64,000 nucleotides of DNA, taken from contig JBAKBP010013148.1 of assembly GCA_037953745.1 (NCBI GenBank), positions 1-64,000 of the forward strand. The letters are read 5' to 3'. The notes beneath the pieces are model-generated. The model was not told where the DNA came from. It was given only the letters and a program-made list of their open reading frames with translations, and searched no databases. This document shows, one piece after another, positions 39,901 through 54,900 of this stretch. How positions within the stretch are numbered: position 1 is the stretch's first letter; each line of letters begins with the position of its first letter. The position numbers and the translations under genes are program-made. This DNA comes from Lithodes maja (lineage: Eukaryota; Arthropoda; Malacostraca; Decapoda; Lithodidae).

Positions 39901-42900
39901 CTAAATCCCGTTTTATGTCTCCACCATACAAGACCAATTCACTTTAGTGTCCAATCTCAGAAAATAGTTTTTGAGAAAATATTATTTTGTCAATTCAATG
40001 TTAATTAGACTAGTTTTTAGGGTGATTTTAGCTCTATTATATGTCTACCTCTCGTGTAGATAGCCCAGTTATAGAGGCTCTAAATCCCGTTTTATGTCTC
40101 CACCATACAAGACCAATTCACTTTAGTGTCCAATCTCAGAAAATAGTTTTTGAGAAAATATTATTTTGTCAATTCAATGTTAATTAGACTAGTTTTTAGG
40201 GTGATTTTAGCTCTATTATATGTCTACCTCTCGTGTAGATAGCCCAGTTATAGAGGCTCTAAATCCCGTTTTATGTCTCCACCGTACAAGACCAATTCAC
40301 TTTAGTGTCCAATCTCAGAAAATAGTTTTTGAGAAAATATTATTTTGTCAATTCAATGTTAATTAGACTAGTTTTTAGGGTGATTTTAGCTCGATTATAT
40401 GTCTACCTCTCATGTATTAAGATAGCCCACTTATAGAGGCTCTAAATCCCGTTTTTATGTCTCCACCATACAAGACCAATTCACTTTAGTGTCCAATCTC
40501 AGAAAATAGTTTTTGAGAAAATATTATTTTGTCAATTCAATGTTAATTATCTTAGTTTTTAGGGTGATTTTAGCTGTATTATATGTCTACCTCTCATGTA
40601 TTAAGATAGCCCACTTATAGAGGCTCTAAATCCCGTTTTGTGTCTCCACCATACAAGACCAAATCACTTTAGTGTCCAATCTCAGAAAATAGTTTTTGAG
40701 AAATTATTATTTTGTCAATTCAATGTTAATTATCTTAGTTTTTAGGGTGATTTTAGCTGTATTATATGTCTACCTCTCGTGTATTAAGATAGCCCACTTA
40801 TAGAGGCTCTAAATCCCGTTTTGTGTCTCCACCATACAAGACCAATTCACTTTAGTGTCCAATCTCAGAAAATAGTTTTTGAGAAATTATTATTTTGTCA
40901 ATTCAATGTTAATTAGACTAGTTTTTAGGGTGATTTTAGCTCTATTATATGTCTACCTCTCATGTAGATAGCCCAGTTATAGAGGCTCTAAATCCCGTTT
41001 TATGTCTCCACCATACAAGACCAATTCACTTTAGTGTCCAATCTCAGAAAATAGTTTTTGAGAAAATATTATTTTGTCAATTCAATGTTAATTATCTTAG
41101 TTTTTAGGGTGATTTTAGCTCTATTATATGTCTACCTCTCATGTAGATAGCCCAGTTATAGAGGCTCTAAATCCCGTTTTATGTCTCCACCATACAAGAC
41201 CAATTCACTTTAGTGTCCAATCTCAGAAAATAGTTTTTCAGAAAATATTATTTTGTCAATTCAATGTTAATTATCTTAGTTTTTAGGGTGATTTTAGCTC
41301 TATTATATGTCTACCTCTCATGTAGATAGCCCAGTTATAGAGGCTCTAAATCCCGTTTTATGTCTCCACCATACAAGACCAATTCACTTTAGTGTCCAAT
41401 CTCAGAAAATAGTTTTTGAGAAAATATTATTTTGTCAATTCAATGTTAATTATCTTAGTTTTTAGGGTGATTTTAGCTCTATTATATGTCTACCTCTCGT
41501 GTAGATAGCCCAGTTATAGAGGCTCTAAATCCCATTTTATGTCTCCACCATACAAGACCAATTCACTTTAGTGTCCAATCTCAGAAAATAGTTTTTGAGA
41601 AAATATTATTTTGTCAATTCAATGTTAATTAGACTAGTTTTTAGGGTGATTTTAGCTGTATTATATGTCTACCTCTCATGTATTAAGATAGCCCAGTTAT
41701 AGAGGCTCTAAATCCCGTTTTATGTCTCCACCATACAAGACCAATTCACTTTAGTGTCCAATCTCAGAAAATAGTTTTTGAGAAAATATTATTTTGTCAA
41801 TTCAATGTTAATTAGACTAGTTTTTAGGGTGATTTTAGCTGTATTATATGTCTACCTCTCATGTATTAAGATAGCCCAGTTATAGAGGCTCTAAATCCCG
41901 TTTTATGTCTCCACCATACAAGACCAATTCACTTTAGTGTCCAATCTCAGAAAATAGTTTTTGAGAAAATATTATTTTGTCAATTCAATGTTAATTAGAC
42001 TAGTTTTTAGGGTGATTTTAGCTCTATTATATGTCTACCTCTCGTGTAGATAGCCCAGTTATAGAGGCTCTAAATCCCGTTTTATGTCTCCACCATACAA
42101 GACCAATTCACTTTAGTGTCCAATCTCAGAAAATAGTTTTTGAGAAAATATTATTTTGTCAATTCAATGTTAATTAGACTAGTTTTTAGGGTGATTTTAG
42201 CTCTATTATATGTCTACCTCTCGTGTAGATAGCCCAGTTATAGAGTCTCTAAATCCCGTTTTATGTCTCCACCATACAAGACCAATTCACTTTAGTGTCC
42301 AATCTCAGAAAATAGTTTTTGAGAAAATATTATTTTGTCAATTCAATGTTAATTAGACTAGTTTTTAGGGTGATTTTAGCTCTATTATATGTCTACCTCT
42401 CGTGTAGATAGCCCAGTTATAGAGGCTCTAAATCCCGTTTTATGTCTCCACCATACAAGACCAATTCACTTTAGTGTCCAATCTCAGAAAATAGTTTTTG
42501 AGAAAATATTATTTTGTCAATTCAATGTTAATTAGACTAGTTTTTAGGGTGATTTTAGCTCTATTATATGTCTACCTCTCGTGTAGATAGCCCAGTTATA
42601 GAGGCTCTAAATCCCGTTTTATGTCTCCACCATACAAGACCAATTCACTTTAGTGTCCAATCTCAGAAAATAGTTTTTGAGAAAATATTATTTTGTCAAT
42701 TCAATGTTAATTAGACTAGTTTTTAGGGTGATTTTAGCTCTATTATATGTCTACCTCTCGTGTAGATAGCCCAGTTATAGAGGCTCTAAATCCTGTTTTA
42801 TGTCTCCACCATACAAGACCAATTCACTTTAGTGTCCAATCTCAGAAAATAGTTTTTGAGAAAATATTATTTTGTCAATTCAATGTTAATTAGACTAGTT

Positions 42901-45900
42901 TTTAGGGTGATTTTAGCTCTATTATATGTCTACCTCTCGTGTAGATAGCCCAGTTATAGAGGCTCTAAATCCCGTTTTATGTCTCCACCATACAAGACCA
43001 ATTCACTTTAGTGTCCAATCTCAGAAAATAGTTTTTGAGAAAATATTATTTTGTCAATTCAATGTTAATTAGACTAGTCTTTAGGGTGATTTTAGCTCTA
43101 TTATATGTCTACCTCTCATGTATTAAGATAGCCCACTTATAGAGGCTCTAAATCACGTTTTTATGTCTCCACCATACAAGACCAAATCACTTTAGTGTCC
43201 AATCTCAGAAAATAGTTTTTGAGAAAATATTATTTTGTCAATTCAATGTTAATTAGACTAGTTTTTAGGGTGATTTTAGCTCTATTATATGTCTACCTCT
43301 CGTGTAGATAGCCCAGTTATAGAGGCTCTAAATCCCGTTTTATGTCTCCACCATACAAGACCAATTCACTTTAGTGTCCAATCTCAGAAAATAGTTTTTG
43401 AGAAAATATTATTTTGTCAATTCAATGATAATTAGACTAGTTTTTAGGGTGATTTTAGTTCTATTATATGTCTACCTCTCGTGTAGATAGCCCAGTTATA
43501 GAGGCTCTAAATCCCGTTTTATGTTTCCACCATACAAGACCAATTCACTTTAGTGTCCAATCTCAGAAAATAGTTTTTGAGAAAATATTATTTTGTCAAT
43601 TCAATGATAATTAGACTAGTTTTTAGGGTGATTTTAGCTGTATTATATGTCTACCTCTCATGTATTAAGATAGCCCAGTTATAGAGGCTCTAAATCCCGT
43701 TTTATGTCTCCACCATACAAGACCAATTCACTTTAGTGTCCAATCTCAGAAAATAGTTTTTGAGAAAATATTATTTTGTCAATTCAATGTTAATTAGACT
43801 AGTTTTTAGGGTGATTTTAGCTCTATTTTATGTCTACCTCTCATGTATTAAGATAGCCCAGTTATAGAGGCTCTAAATCCCGTTTTATGTCTCCACCATA
43901 CAAGACCAATTCACTTTAGTGTCCAATCTCAGAAAATAGTTTTTGAGAAAATATTATTTTGTCAATTCAATGTTAATTAGACTAGTTTTTAGGGTGATTT
44001 TAGCTCTATTATATGTCTACCTCTCGTGTAGATAGCCCAGTTATAGAGGCTCTAAATCCCGTTTTATGTCTCCACCATACAAGACCAATTCACTTTAGTG
44101 TCCAATCTCAGAAAATAGTTTTTGAGAAAATATTATTTTGTCAATTCAATGTTAATTAGACTAGTTTTTAGGGTGATTTTAGCTCTATTATATGTCTACC
44201 TCTCGTGTAGATAGCCCAGTTATAGAGGCTCTAAATCCCGTGTTATGTCTCCACCATACAAGACCAATTCACTTTAGTGTCCAATCTCAGAAAATAGTTT
44301 TTGAGAAAATATTATTTTGTCAATTCAATGTTAATTAGACTAGTTTTTAGGGTGATTTTAGCTCTATTATATGTCTACCTCTCGTGTAGATAGCCCAGTT
44401 ATAGAGGCTCTAAATCCCGTTTTATGTCTCCACCATACAAGACCAATTCACTTTAGTGTCCAATCTCAGAAAATAGTTTTTGAGAAAATATTATTTTGTC
44501 AATTCAATGTTAATTAGACTAGTTTTTAGGGTGATTTTAGCTCTATTATATGTCTACCTCTCGTGTAGATAGCCCAGTTATAGAGGCTCTAAATCCCGTT
44601 TTATGTCTCCACCATACAAGACCAATTCACTTTAGTGTCCAATCTCAGAAAATAGTTTTTGAGAAAATATTATTTTGTCAATTCAATGTTAATTAGACTA
44701 GTTTTTAGGGTGATTTTAGCTCTATTATATGTCTACCTCTCGTGTAGATAGCCCAGTTATAGAGGCTCTAAATCCCGTTTTATGTCTCCACCATACAAGA
44801 CCAATTCACTTTAGTGTCCAATCTCAGAAAATAGTTTTTGAGAAAATATTATTTTGTCAATTCAATGTTAATTATCTTAGTTTTTAGGGTGATTTTAGCT
44901 CTATTATATGTCTACCTCTCGTGTAGATAGCCCAGTTATAGAGGCTCTAAATCCCGTTTTATGTCTCCACCATACAAGACCAAATCACTTTAGTGTCCAA
45001 TCTCAGAAAATAGTTTTTGAGAAAATATTATTTTGTCAATTCAATGTTAATTATCTTAGTTTTTAGGGTGATTTTAGCTCTATTATATGTCTACCTCTCA
45101 TGTATTAAGATAGCACAGTTATAGAGGCTCTAAATCCCGTTTTATGTCTCCACCATACAAGACCAAATCACTTTAGTGTCCAATCTCAGAAAATAGTTTT
45201 TGAGAAATTATTATTTTGTCAATTCAATGTTAATTATCTTAGTTTTTAGGGTGATTTTAGCTGTATTATATGTCTACCTCTCATGTATTAAGATAGCCCA
45301 GTAATAGAGGCTCTAAATCCCGTTTTGTGTCTCCACCATACAAGACCAATTCACTTTAGTGTCCAATCTCAGAAAATAGTTTTTGAGAAATTATTATTTT
45401 GTCAATTCAATGTTAATTATCTTAGTTTTTAGGGTGATTTTAGCTGTATTATATGTCTACCTCTCATGTATTAAGATAGCCCAGTTATAGAGGCTCTAAA
45501 TCCCGTTTTGTGTCTCCACCATACAAGACCAATTCACTTTAGTGTCCAATCTCAGAAAATAGTTTTTGAGAAATTATTATTTTGTCAATTCAATGTTAAT
45601 TATCTTAGTTTTTAGGGTGATTTTAGCTGTATTGTATGTCTACCTCTCATGTATTAAGATAGCCCAGTTATAGAGGCTCTAAATCCAGTTTTGTGTCTCC
45701 ACCATACAAGACCAATTCACTTTAGTGTCCAATCTCAGAAAATAGTTTTTGAGAAATTATTATTTTGTCAATTCAATGTTAATTATCTTAGTTTTTAGGG
45801 TGATTTTAGCTGTATTATATGTCTACCTCTCATGTATTAAGATAGCCCAGTTATAGAGGCTCTAAATCCCGTTTTGTGTCTCCACCATACAAGACCAATT

Positions 45901-48900
45901 CACTTTAGTGTCCAATCTCAGAAAATAGTTTTTGAGAAATTATTATTTTGTCAATTCAATGTTAATTAGACTAGTTTTTAGGGTGATTTTAGCTGTATTA
46001 TATGTCTACCTCTCATGTATTAAGATAGCCCAGTTATAGAGGCTCTAAATCCCGTTTTATGTCTCCACCATACAAGACCAATTCACTTTAGTGTCCAATC
46101 TCAGAAAATAGTTTTTGAGAAATTATTATTTTGTCAATTCAATGTTAATTAGACTAGTTTTTAGGGTGATTTTAGCTGTATTATATGTCTACCTCTCATG
46201 TATTAAGATAGCCCAGTTATAGAGGCTCTAAATCCCGTTTTATGTCTCCACCATACAAGACCAATTCACTTTAGTGTCCAATCTCAGAAAATAGTTTTTG
46301 AGAAATTATTATTTTGTCAATTCAATGTTAATTAGACTAGTTTTTAGGGTGATTTTAGCTGTATTATATGTCTACCTCTCATGTATTAAGATAGCCCAGT
46401 TATAGAGGCTCTAAATCCCGTTTTATGTCTCCACCATACAAGACCAATTCACTTTAGTGTCCAATCTCAGAAAATAGTTTTTGAGAAAATATTATTTTGT
46501 CAATTCAATGTTAATTAGACTAGTTTTTAGGGTGATTTTAGCTGTATTATATGTCTACCTCTCGTGTAGATAGCCCAGTTATAGAGGCTCTAAATCCCGT
46601 TTTATGTCTCCACCATACAAGACCAATTCACTTTAGTGTCCAATCTCAGAAAATAGTTTTTGAGAAAATATTATTTTGTCAATTCAATGTTAATTAGACT
46701 AGTTTTTAGGGTGATTTTAGCTGTATTATATGTCTACCTCTCGTGTAGATAGCCCAGTTATAGAGGCTCTAAATCCCGTTTTATGTCTCCACCATACAAG
46801 ACCAATTCACTTTAGTGTCCAATCTCAGAAAATAGTTTTTGAGAAAATATTATTTTGTCAATTCAATGTTAATTATCTTAGTTTTTAGGGTGATTTTAGC
46901 TTTATTATATGTCTACCTCTCGTGTAGATAGCCCAGTTATAGAGGCTCTAAATCCCGTTTTATGTCTCCACCATACAAGACCAATTCACTTTAGTGTCCA
47001 ATCTCAGAAAATAGTTTTTGAGAAAATATTATTTTGTCAATTCAATGTTAATTATCTTAGTTTTTAGGGTGATTTTAGCTCTATTATATGTCTACCTCTC
47101 GTGTAGATAGCTCAGTTATAGAGGCTCTAAATCCCGTTTTATGTCTCCACCATACAAGACCAATTCACTTTAGTGTCCAATCTCAGAAAATAGTTTTTGA
47201 GAAAATATTATTTTGTCAATTCAATGTTAATTAGACTAGTTTTTAGGGTGATTTTAGCTCTATTATATGTCTACCTCTCGTGTAGATAGCCCAGTTATAG
47301 AGGCTCTAAATCCCGTTTTTATGTCTCCACCATACAAGACCAATTCACTTTAGTGTCCAATCTCAGAAAATAGTTTTTGAGAAATTATTATTTTGTCAAT
47401 TCAATGTTAATTATCTTAGTTTTTAGGGTGATTTTAGCTCTATTATATGTCTACCTCTCGTGTAGATAGCCCAGTTATAGAGGCTCTAAATCCCGTTTTA
47501 TGTCTCCACCATACAAGACCAATTCACTTTAGTGTCCAATCTCAGAAAATAGTTTTTGAGAAAATATTATTTTGTCAATTCAATGTTAATTAGACTAGTT
47601 TTTAGGGTGATTTTAGCTCTATTATATGTCTACCTCTCGTGTAGATAGCCCAGTTATAGAGGCTCTAAATCCCGTTTTATGTCTCCACCATACAAGACCA
47701 ATTCACTTTAGTGTCCAATCTCAGAAAATAGTTTTTGAGAAAATATTATTTTGTCAATTCAATGTTAATTAGACTAGTTTTTAGGGTGATTTTAGCTGTA
47801 TTATATGTCTACCTCTCGTGTAGATAGCCCAGTTATAGAGGCTCTAAATCCCGTTTTATGTCTCCACCATACAAGACCAATTCACTTTAGTGTCCAATCT
47901 CAGAAAATAGTTTTTGAGAAAATATTATTTTGTCAATTCAATGTTAATTAGACTAGTTTTTAGGGTGATTTTAGCTCTATTATATGTCTACCTCTCGTGT
48001 AGATAGCCCAGTTATAGAGGCTCTAAATCCCGTTTTATGTCTCCACCATACAAGACCAATTCACTTTAGTGTCCAATCTCAGAAAATAGTTTTTGAGAAA
48101 ATATTATTTTGTCAATTCAATGTTAATTAGACTAGTTTTTAGGGTGATTTTAGCTCTATTATATGTTTACCTCTCATGTATTAAGATAGCCCACTTATAG
48201 AGGCTCTAAATCCCGTTTTTATGTCTCCACCATACAAGACCAAATCACTTTAGTGTCCAATCTCAGAAAATAGTTTTTGAGAAAATATTATTTTGTCAAT
48301 TCAATGTTAATTATCTTAGTTTTTAGGGTGATTTTAGCTGTATTATATGTCTACCTCTCATGTAGATAGCCCAGTTATAGAGGCTCTAAATCCCGTTTTG
48401 TGTCTCCACCATACAAGACCAAATCACTTTAGTGTCCAATCTCAGAAAATAGGTTTTGAGAAAATATTATTTTGTCAATTCAATGTTAATTATCTTAGTT
48501 TTTAGGGTGATTTTAGCTGTATTATATGTCTACCTCTCATGTAGATAGCCCAGTTATAGAGGCTCTAAATCCCGTTTTGTGTCTCCACCATACAAGACCA
48601 AATCACTTTAGTGTCCAATCTCAGAAAATAGTTTTTGAGAAATTATTATTTTGTCAATTCAATGTTAATTATCTTAGTTTTTAGGGTGATTTTAGCTGTA
48701 TTATATGTCTACCTCTCGTGTAGATAGCCCAGTTATAGAGGCTCTAAATCCCGTTTTGTGTCTCCACCATACAAGACCAATTCACTTTAGTGTCCAATCT
48801 CAGAAAATAGTTTTTGAGAAATTATTATTTTGTCAATTCAATGTTAATTATCTTAGTTTTTAGGGTGATTTTAGCTGTATTATATGTCTACCTCTCGTGT

Positions 48901-51900
48901 AGATAGCCCAGTTATAGAGGCTCTAAATCCCGTTTTATGTCTCCACCATACAAGACCAATTCACTTTAGTGTCCAATCTCAGAAAATAGTTTTTGAGAAA
49001 ATATTATTTTGTCAATTCAATGTTAATTAGACTAGTTTTTAGGGTGATTTTAGCTCTATTATATGTCTACCTCTCATGTATTAAGATAGCCCAGTTATAG
49101 AGGCTCTAAATCCCGTTTTATGTCTCCACCATACAAGACCAATTCACTTTAGTGTCCAATCTCAGAAAATAGTTTTTGAGAAATTATTATTTTGTCAATT
49201 CAATGTTAATTAGACTAGTTTTTAGGGTGATTTTAGCTGTATTATATGTCTACCTCTCATGTATTAAGATAGCCCAGTTATAGAGGCTCTAAATCCCGTT
49301 TTATGTCTCCACCATACAAGACCAATTCACTTTAGTGTCCAATCTCAGAAAATAGTTTTTGAGAAAATACTATTTTGTCAATTCAATGTTAATTAGACTA
49401 GTTTTTAGGGTGATTTTAGCTGTATTATATGTCTACCTCTCGTGTAGATAGCCCAGTTATAGAGGCTCTAAATCCCGTTTTATGTCTCCACCATACAAGA
49501 CCAATTCACTTTAGTGTCCAATCTCAGAAAATAGCTTTTGAGAAAATATTATTTTGTCAATTCAATGTTAATTAGACTAGTTTTTAGGGTGATTTTAGCT
49601 CTATTATATGTCTACCTCTCGTGTAGATAGCCCAGTTATAGAGGCTCTAAATCCCGTTTTATGTCTCCACCATACAAGACCAATTCACTTTAGTGTCCAA
49701 TCTCAGAAAATAGTTTTTGAGAAAATATTATTTTGTCAATTCAATGTTAATTAGACTAGTTTTTAGGGTGATTTTAGCTCTATTATATGTCTACCTCTCG
49801 TGTAGATAGCCCAGTTATAGAGGCTCTAAATCCCGTTTTATGTCTCCACCATACAAGACCAATTCACTTTAGTGTCCAATCTCAGAAAATAGTTTTTGAG
49901 AAAATATTATTTTGTCAATTCAATGTTAATTAGACTAGTTTTTAGGGTGATTTTAGCTCTATTATATGTCTACCTCTCGTGTAGATAGCCCAGTTATAGA
50001 GGCTCTAAATCCCGTTTTATGTCTCCACCATACAAGACCAATTCACTTTAGTGTCCAATCTCAGAAAATAGTTTTTGAGAAAATATTATTTTGTCAATTC
50101 AATGTTAATTATCTTAGTTTTTAGGGTGATTTTAGCTCTATTATATGTCTACCTCTCGTGTAGATAGCCCAGTTATAGAGGCTCTAAATCCCGTTTTATG
50201 TCTCCACCATACAAGACCAATTCACTTTAGTGTCCAATCTCAGAAAATAGTTTTTGAGAAAATATTATTTTGTCAATTCAATGTTAATTAGACTAGTTTT
50301 TAGGGTGATTTTAGCTCTATTATATGTCTACCTCTCGTGTAGATAGCCCAGTTATAGAGGCTCTAAATCCCGTTTTATGTCTCCACCATACAAGACCAAT
50401 TCACTTTAGTGTCCAATCTCAGAAAATAGTTTTTGAGAAAATATTATTTTGTCAATTCAATGTTAATTAGACTAGTTTTTAGGGTGATTTTAGCTCTATT
50501 ATATGTCTACCTCTCATGTATTAAGATAGCCCACTTATAGAGGCTCTAAATCACGTTTTTATGTCTCCACCATACAAGACCAAATCACTTTAGTGTCCAA
50601 TCTCAGAAAATAGTTTTTGAGAAAATATTATTTTGTCAATTCAATGTTAATTATCTTAGTTTTTAGGGTGATTTTAGCTCTATTATATGTCTACCTCTCA
50701 TGTATTAAAATAGCCCACTTATAGAGGCTCTAAATCACGTTTTTATGTCTCCACCATACAAGACCAAATCACTTTAGTGTCCAATCTCAGAAAATAGTTT
50801 TTGAGAAAATATTATTTTGTCAATTCAATGTTAATTATCTTAGTTTTTAGGGTGATTTTAGCTCTATTATATGTCTACCTCTCATGTATTAAGATAGCCC
50901 ACTTATAGAGGCTCTAAATCACGTTTTTATGTCTCCACCATACAAGACCAAATCACTTTAGTGTCCAATCTCAGAAAATAGTTTTTGAGAAAATATTATT
51001 TTGTCAATTCAATGTTAATTATCTTAGTTTTTAGGGTGATTTTAGCTCTATTATATGTCTACCTCTCATGTATTAAGATAGCCCAGTTATAGAGGCTCTA
51101 AATCCCGTTTTATGTCTCCACCATACAAGACCAATTCACTTTAGTGTCCAATCTCAGAAAATAGTTTTTGAGAAAATATTATTTTGTCAATTCAATGATA
51201 ATTAGACTAGTTTTTAGGGTGATTTTAGCTGTATTATATGTCTACCTCTCATGTATTAAGATAGCCCAGTTATAGAGGCTCTAAATCCCGTTTTATGTCT
51301 CCACCATACAAGACCAATTCACTTTAGTGTCCAATCTCAGAAAATAGTTTTTGAGAAAATATTATTTTGTCAATTCAATGATAATTAGACTAGTTTTTAG
51401 GGTGATTTTAGCTGTATTATATGTCTACCTCTCATGTATTAAGATAGCCCAGTTATAGAGGCTCTAAATCCCGTGTTATGTCTCCACCATACAAGACCAA
51501 TTCACTTTAGTGTCCAATCTCAGAAAATAGTTTTTGAGAAAATATTATTTTGTCAATTCAATGATAATTAGACTAGTTTTTAGGGTGATTTTAGCTGTAT
51601 TATATGTCTACCTCTCATGTATTAAGATAGCCCAGTTATAGAGGCTCTAAATCCCGTTTTATGTCTCCACCATACAAGACCAATTCACTTTAGTGTCCAA
51701 TCTCAGAAAATAGTTTTTGAGAAAATATTATTTTGTCAATTCAATGTTAATTAGACTAGTTTTTAGGGTGATTTTAGCTGTATTATATGTCTACCTCTCA
51801 TGTATTAAGATAGCCCAGTTATAGAGGCTCTAAATCCCGTTTTATGTCTCCACCATACAAGACCAATTCACTTTAGTGTCCAATCTCAGAAAATAGTTTT

Positions 51901-54900
51901 TGAGAAAATATTATTTTGTCAATTCAATGTTAATTAGACTAGTTTTTAGGGTGATTTTAGCTCTATTATATGTCTACCTCTCATGTATTAAGATAGCCCA
52001 GTTATAGAGGCTCTAAATCCCGTTTTATGTCTCCACCATACAAGACCAATTCACTTTAGTGTCCAATCTCAGAAAATAGTTTTTGAGAAAATATTATTTT
52101 GTCAATTCAATGTTAATTATCTTAGTTTTTAGGGTGATTTTAGCTCTATTTTATGTCTACCTCTCATGTATTAAGATAGCCCAGTTATAGAGGCTCTAAA
52201 TCCCGTTTTATGTCTCCACCATACAAGACCAATTCACTTTAGTGTCCAATCTCAGAAAATAGTTTTTGAGAAAATATTATTTTGTCAATTCAATGTTAAT
52301 TAGACTAGTTTTTAGGGTGATTTTAGCTCTATTATATGTCTACCTCTCATGTATTAAGATAGCCCAGTTATAGAGGCTCTAAATCCCGTTTTATGTCTCC
52401 ACCATACAAGACCAATTCACTTTAGTGTCCAATCTCAGAAAATAGTTTTTGAGAAAATATTATTTTGTCAATTCAATGTTAATTAGACTAGTTTTTAGGG
52501 TGATTTTAGCTCTATTATATGTCTACCTCTCATGTATTAAGATAGCCCAGTTATAGAGGCTCTAAATCCCGTTTTATGTCTCCACCATACAAGACCAATT
52601 CACTTTAGTGTCCAATCTCAGAAAATAGTTTTTGAGAAAATATTATTTTGTCAATTCAATGTTAATTAGACTAGTTTTTAGGGTGATTTTAGCTCTATTA
52701 TATGTCTACCTCTCATGTATTAAGATAGCCCAGTTATAGAGGCTCTAAATCCCGTTTTATGTCTCCACCATACAAGACCAATTCACTTTAGTGTCCAATC
52801 TCAGAAAATAGTTTTTGAGAAAATATTATTTTGTCAATTCAATGTTAATTATCTTAGTTTTTAGGGTGATTTTAGCTGTATTATATGTCTACCTCTCATG
52901 TATTAAGATAGCCCAGTTATAGAGGCTCTTAATCCCGTTTTGTGTCTCCACCATACAAGACCAATTCACTTTAGTGTCCAATCTCAGAAAATAGTTTTTG
53001 AGAAATTATTATTTTGTCAATTCAATGTTAATTAGACTAGTTTTTAGGGTGATTTTAGCTGTATTATATGTCTACCTCTCATGTATTAAGATAGCCCAGT
53101 TATAGAGGCTCTAAATCCCGTTTTATGTCGCCACCATACAAGACCAATTCACTTTAGTGTCCAATCTCAGAAAATAGTTTTTGAGAAATTATTATTTTGT
53201 CAATTCAATGTTAATTAGACTAGTTTTTAGGGTGATTTTAGCTGTATTATATGTCTACCTCTCATGTATTAAGATAGCCCAGTTATAGAGGCTCTAAATC
53301 CCGTTTTATGTCTCCACCATACAAGACCAATTCACTTTAGTGTCCAATCTCAGAAAATAGTTTTTGAGAAATTATTATTTTGTCAATTCAATGTTAATTA
53401 GACTAGTTTTTAGGGTGATTTTAGCTGTATTATATGTCTACCTCTCATGTATTAAGATAGCCCAGTTATAGAGGCTCTAAATCCCGTTTTATGTCTCCAC
53501 CATACAAGACCAATTCACTTTAGTGTCCAATCTCAGAAAATAGTTTTTGAGAAAATATTATTTTGTCAATTCAATGTTAATTAGACTAGTTTTTAGGGTG
53601 ATTTTAGCTGTATTATATGTCTACCTCTCGTGTAGATAGCCCAGTTATAGAGGCTCTAAATCCCGTTTTATGTCTCCACCATACAAGACCAATTCACTTT
53701 AGTGTCCAATCTCAGAAAATAGTTTTTGAGAAAATATTATTTTGTCAATTCAATGTTAATTAGACTAGTTTTTAGGGTGATTTTAGCTGTATTATATGTC
53801 TACCTCTCGTGTAGATAGCCCAGTTATAGAGGCTCTAAATCCCGTTTTATGTCTCCACCATACAAGACCAATTCACTTTAGTGTCCAATCTCAGAAAATA
53901 GTTTTTGAGAAAATATTATTTTGTCAATTCAATGTTAATTATCTTAGTTTTTAGGGTGATTTTAGCTGTATTATATGTCTACCTCTCGTGTAGATAGCCC
54001 AGTTATAGAGGCTCTAAATCCCGTTTTATGTCTCCACCATACAAGACCAATTCACTTTAGTGTCCAATCTCAGAAAATAGTTTTTGAGAAAATATTATTT
54101 TGTCAATTCAATGTTAATTATCTTAGTTTTTAGGGTGATTTTAGCTCTATTATATGTCTACCTCTCGTGTAGATAGCCCAGTTATAGAGGCTCTAAATCC
54201 CGTTTTATGTCTCCACCATACAAGACCAATTCACTTTAGTGTCCAATCTCAGAAAATAGTTTTTGAGAAAATATTATTTTGTCAATTCAATGTTAATTAG
54301 ACTAGTTTTTAGGGTGATTTTAGCTCTATTATATGTCTACCTCTCGTGTAGATAGCCCAGTTATAGAGGCTCTAAATCCCGTTTTTATGTCTCCACCATA
54401 CAAGACCAATTCACTTTAGTGTCCAATCTCAGAAAATAGTTTTTGAGAAATTATTATTTTGTCAATTCAATGTTAATTATCTTAGTTTGTAGGGTGATTT
54501 TAGCTCTATTATATGTCTACCTCTCGTGTAGATAGCCCAGTTATAGAGGCTCTAAATCCCGTTTTATGTCTCCACCATACAAGACCAATTCACTTTAGTG
54601 TCCAATCTCAGAAAATAGTTTTTGAGAAAATATTATTTTGTCAATTCAATGTTAATTAGACTAGTTTTAGGGTGATTTTAGCTCTATTATATGTCTACCT
54701 CTCGTGTAGATAGCCCAGTTATAGAGGCTCTAAATCCCGTTTTATGTCTCCACCATACAAGACCAATTCACTTTAGTGTCCAATCTCAGAAAATAGTTTT
54801 TGAGAAAATATTATTTTGTCAATTCAATGTTAATTATCTTAGTTTTTAGGGTGATTTTAGCTGTATTATATGTCTACCTCTCATGTAGATAGCCCAGTTA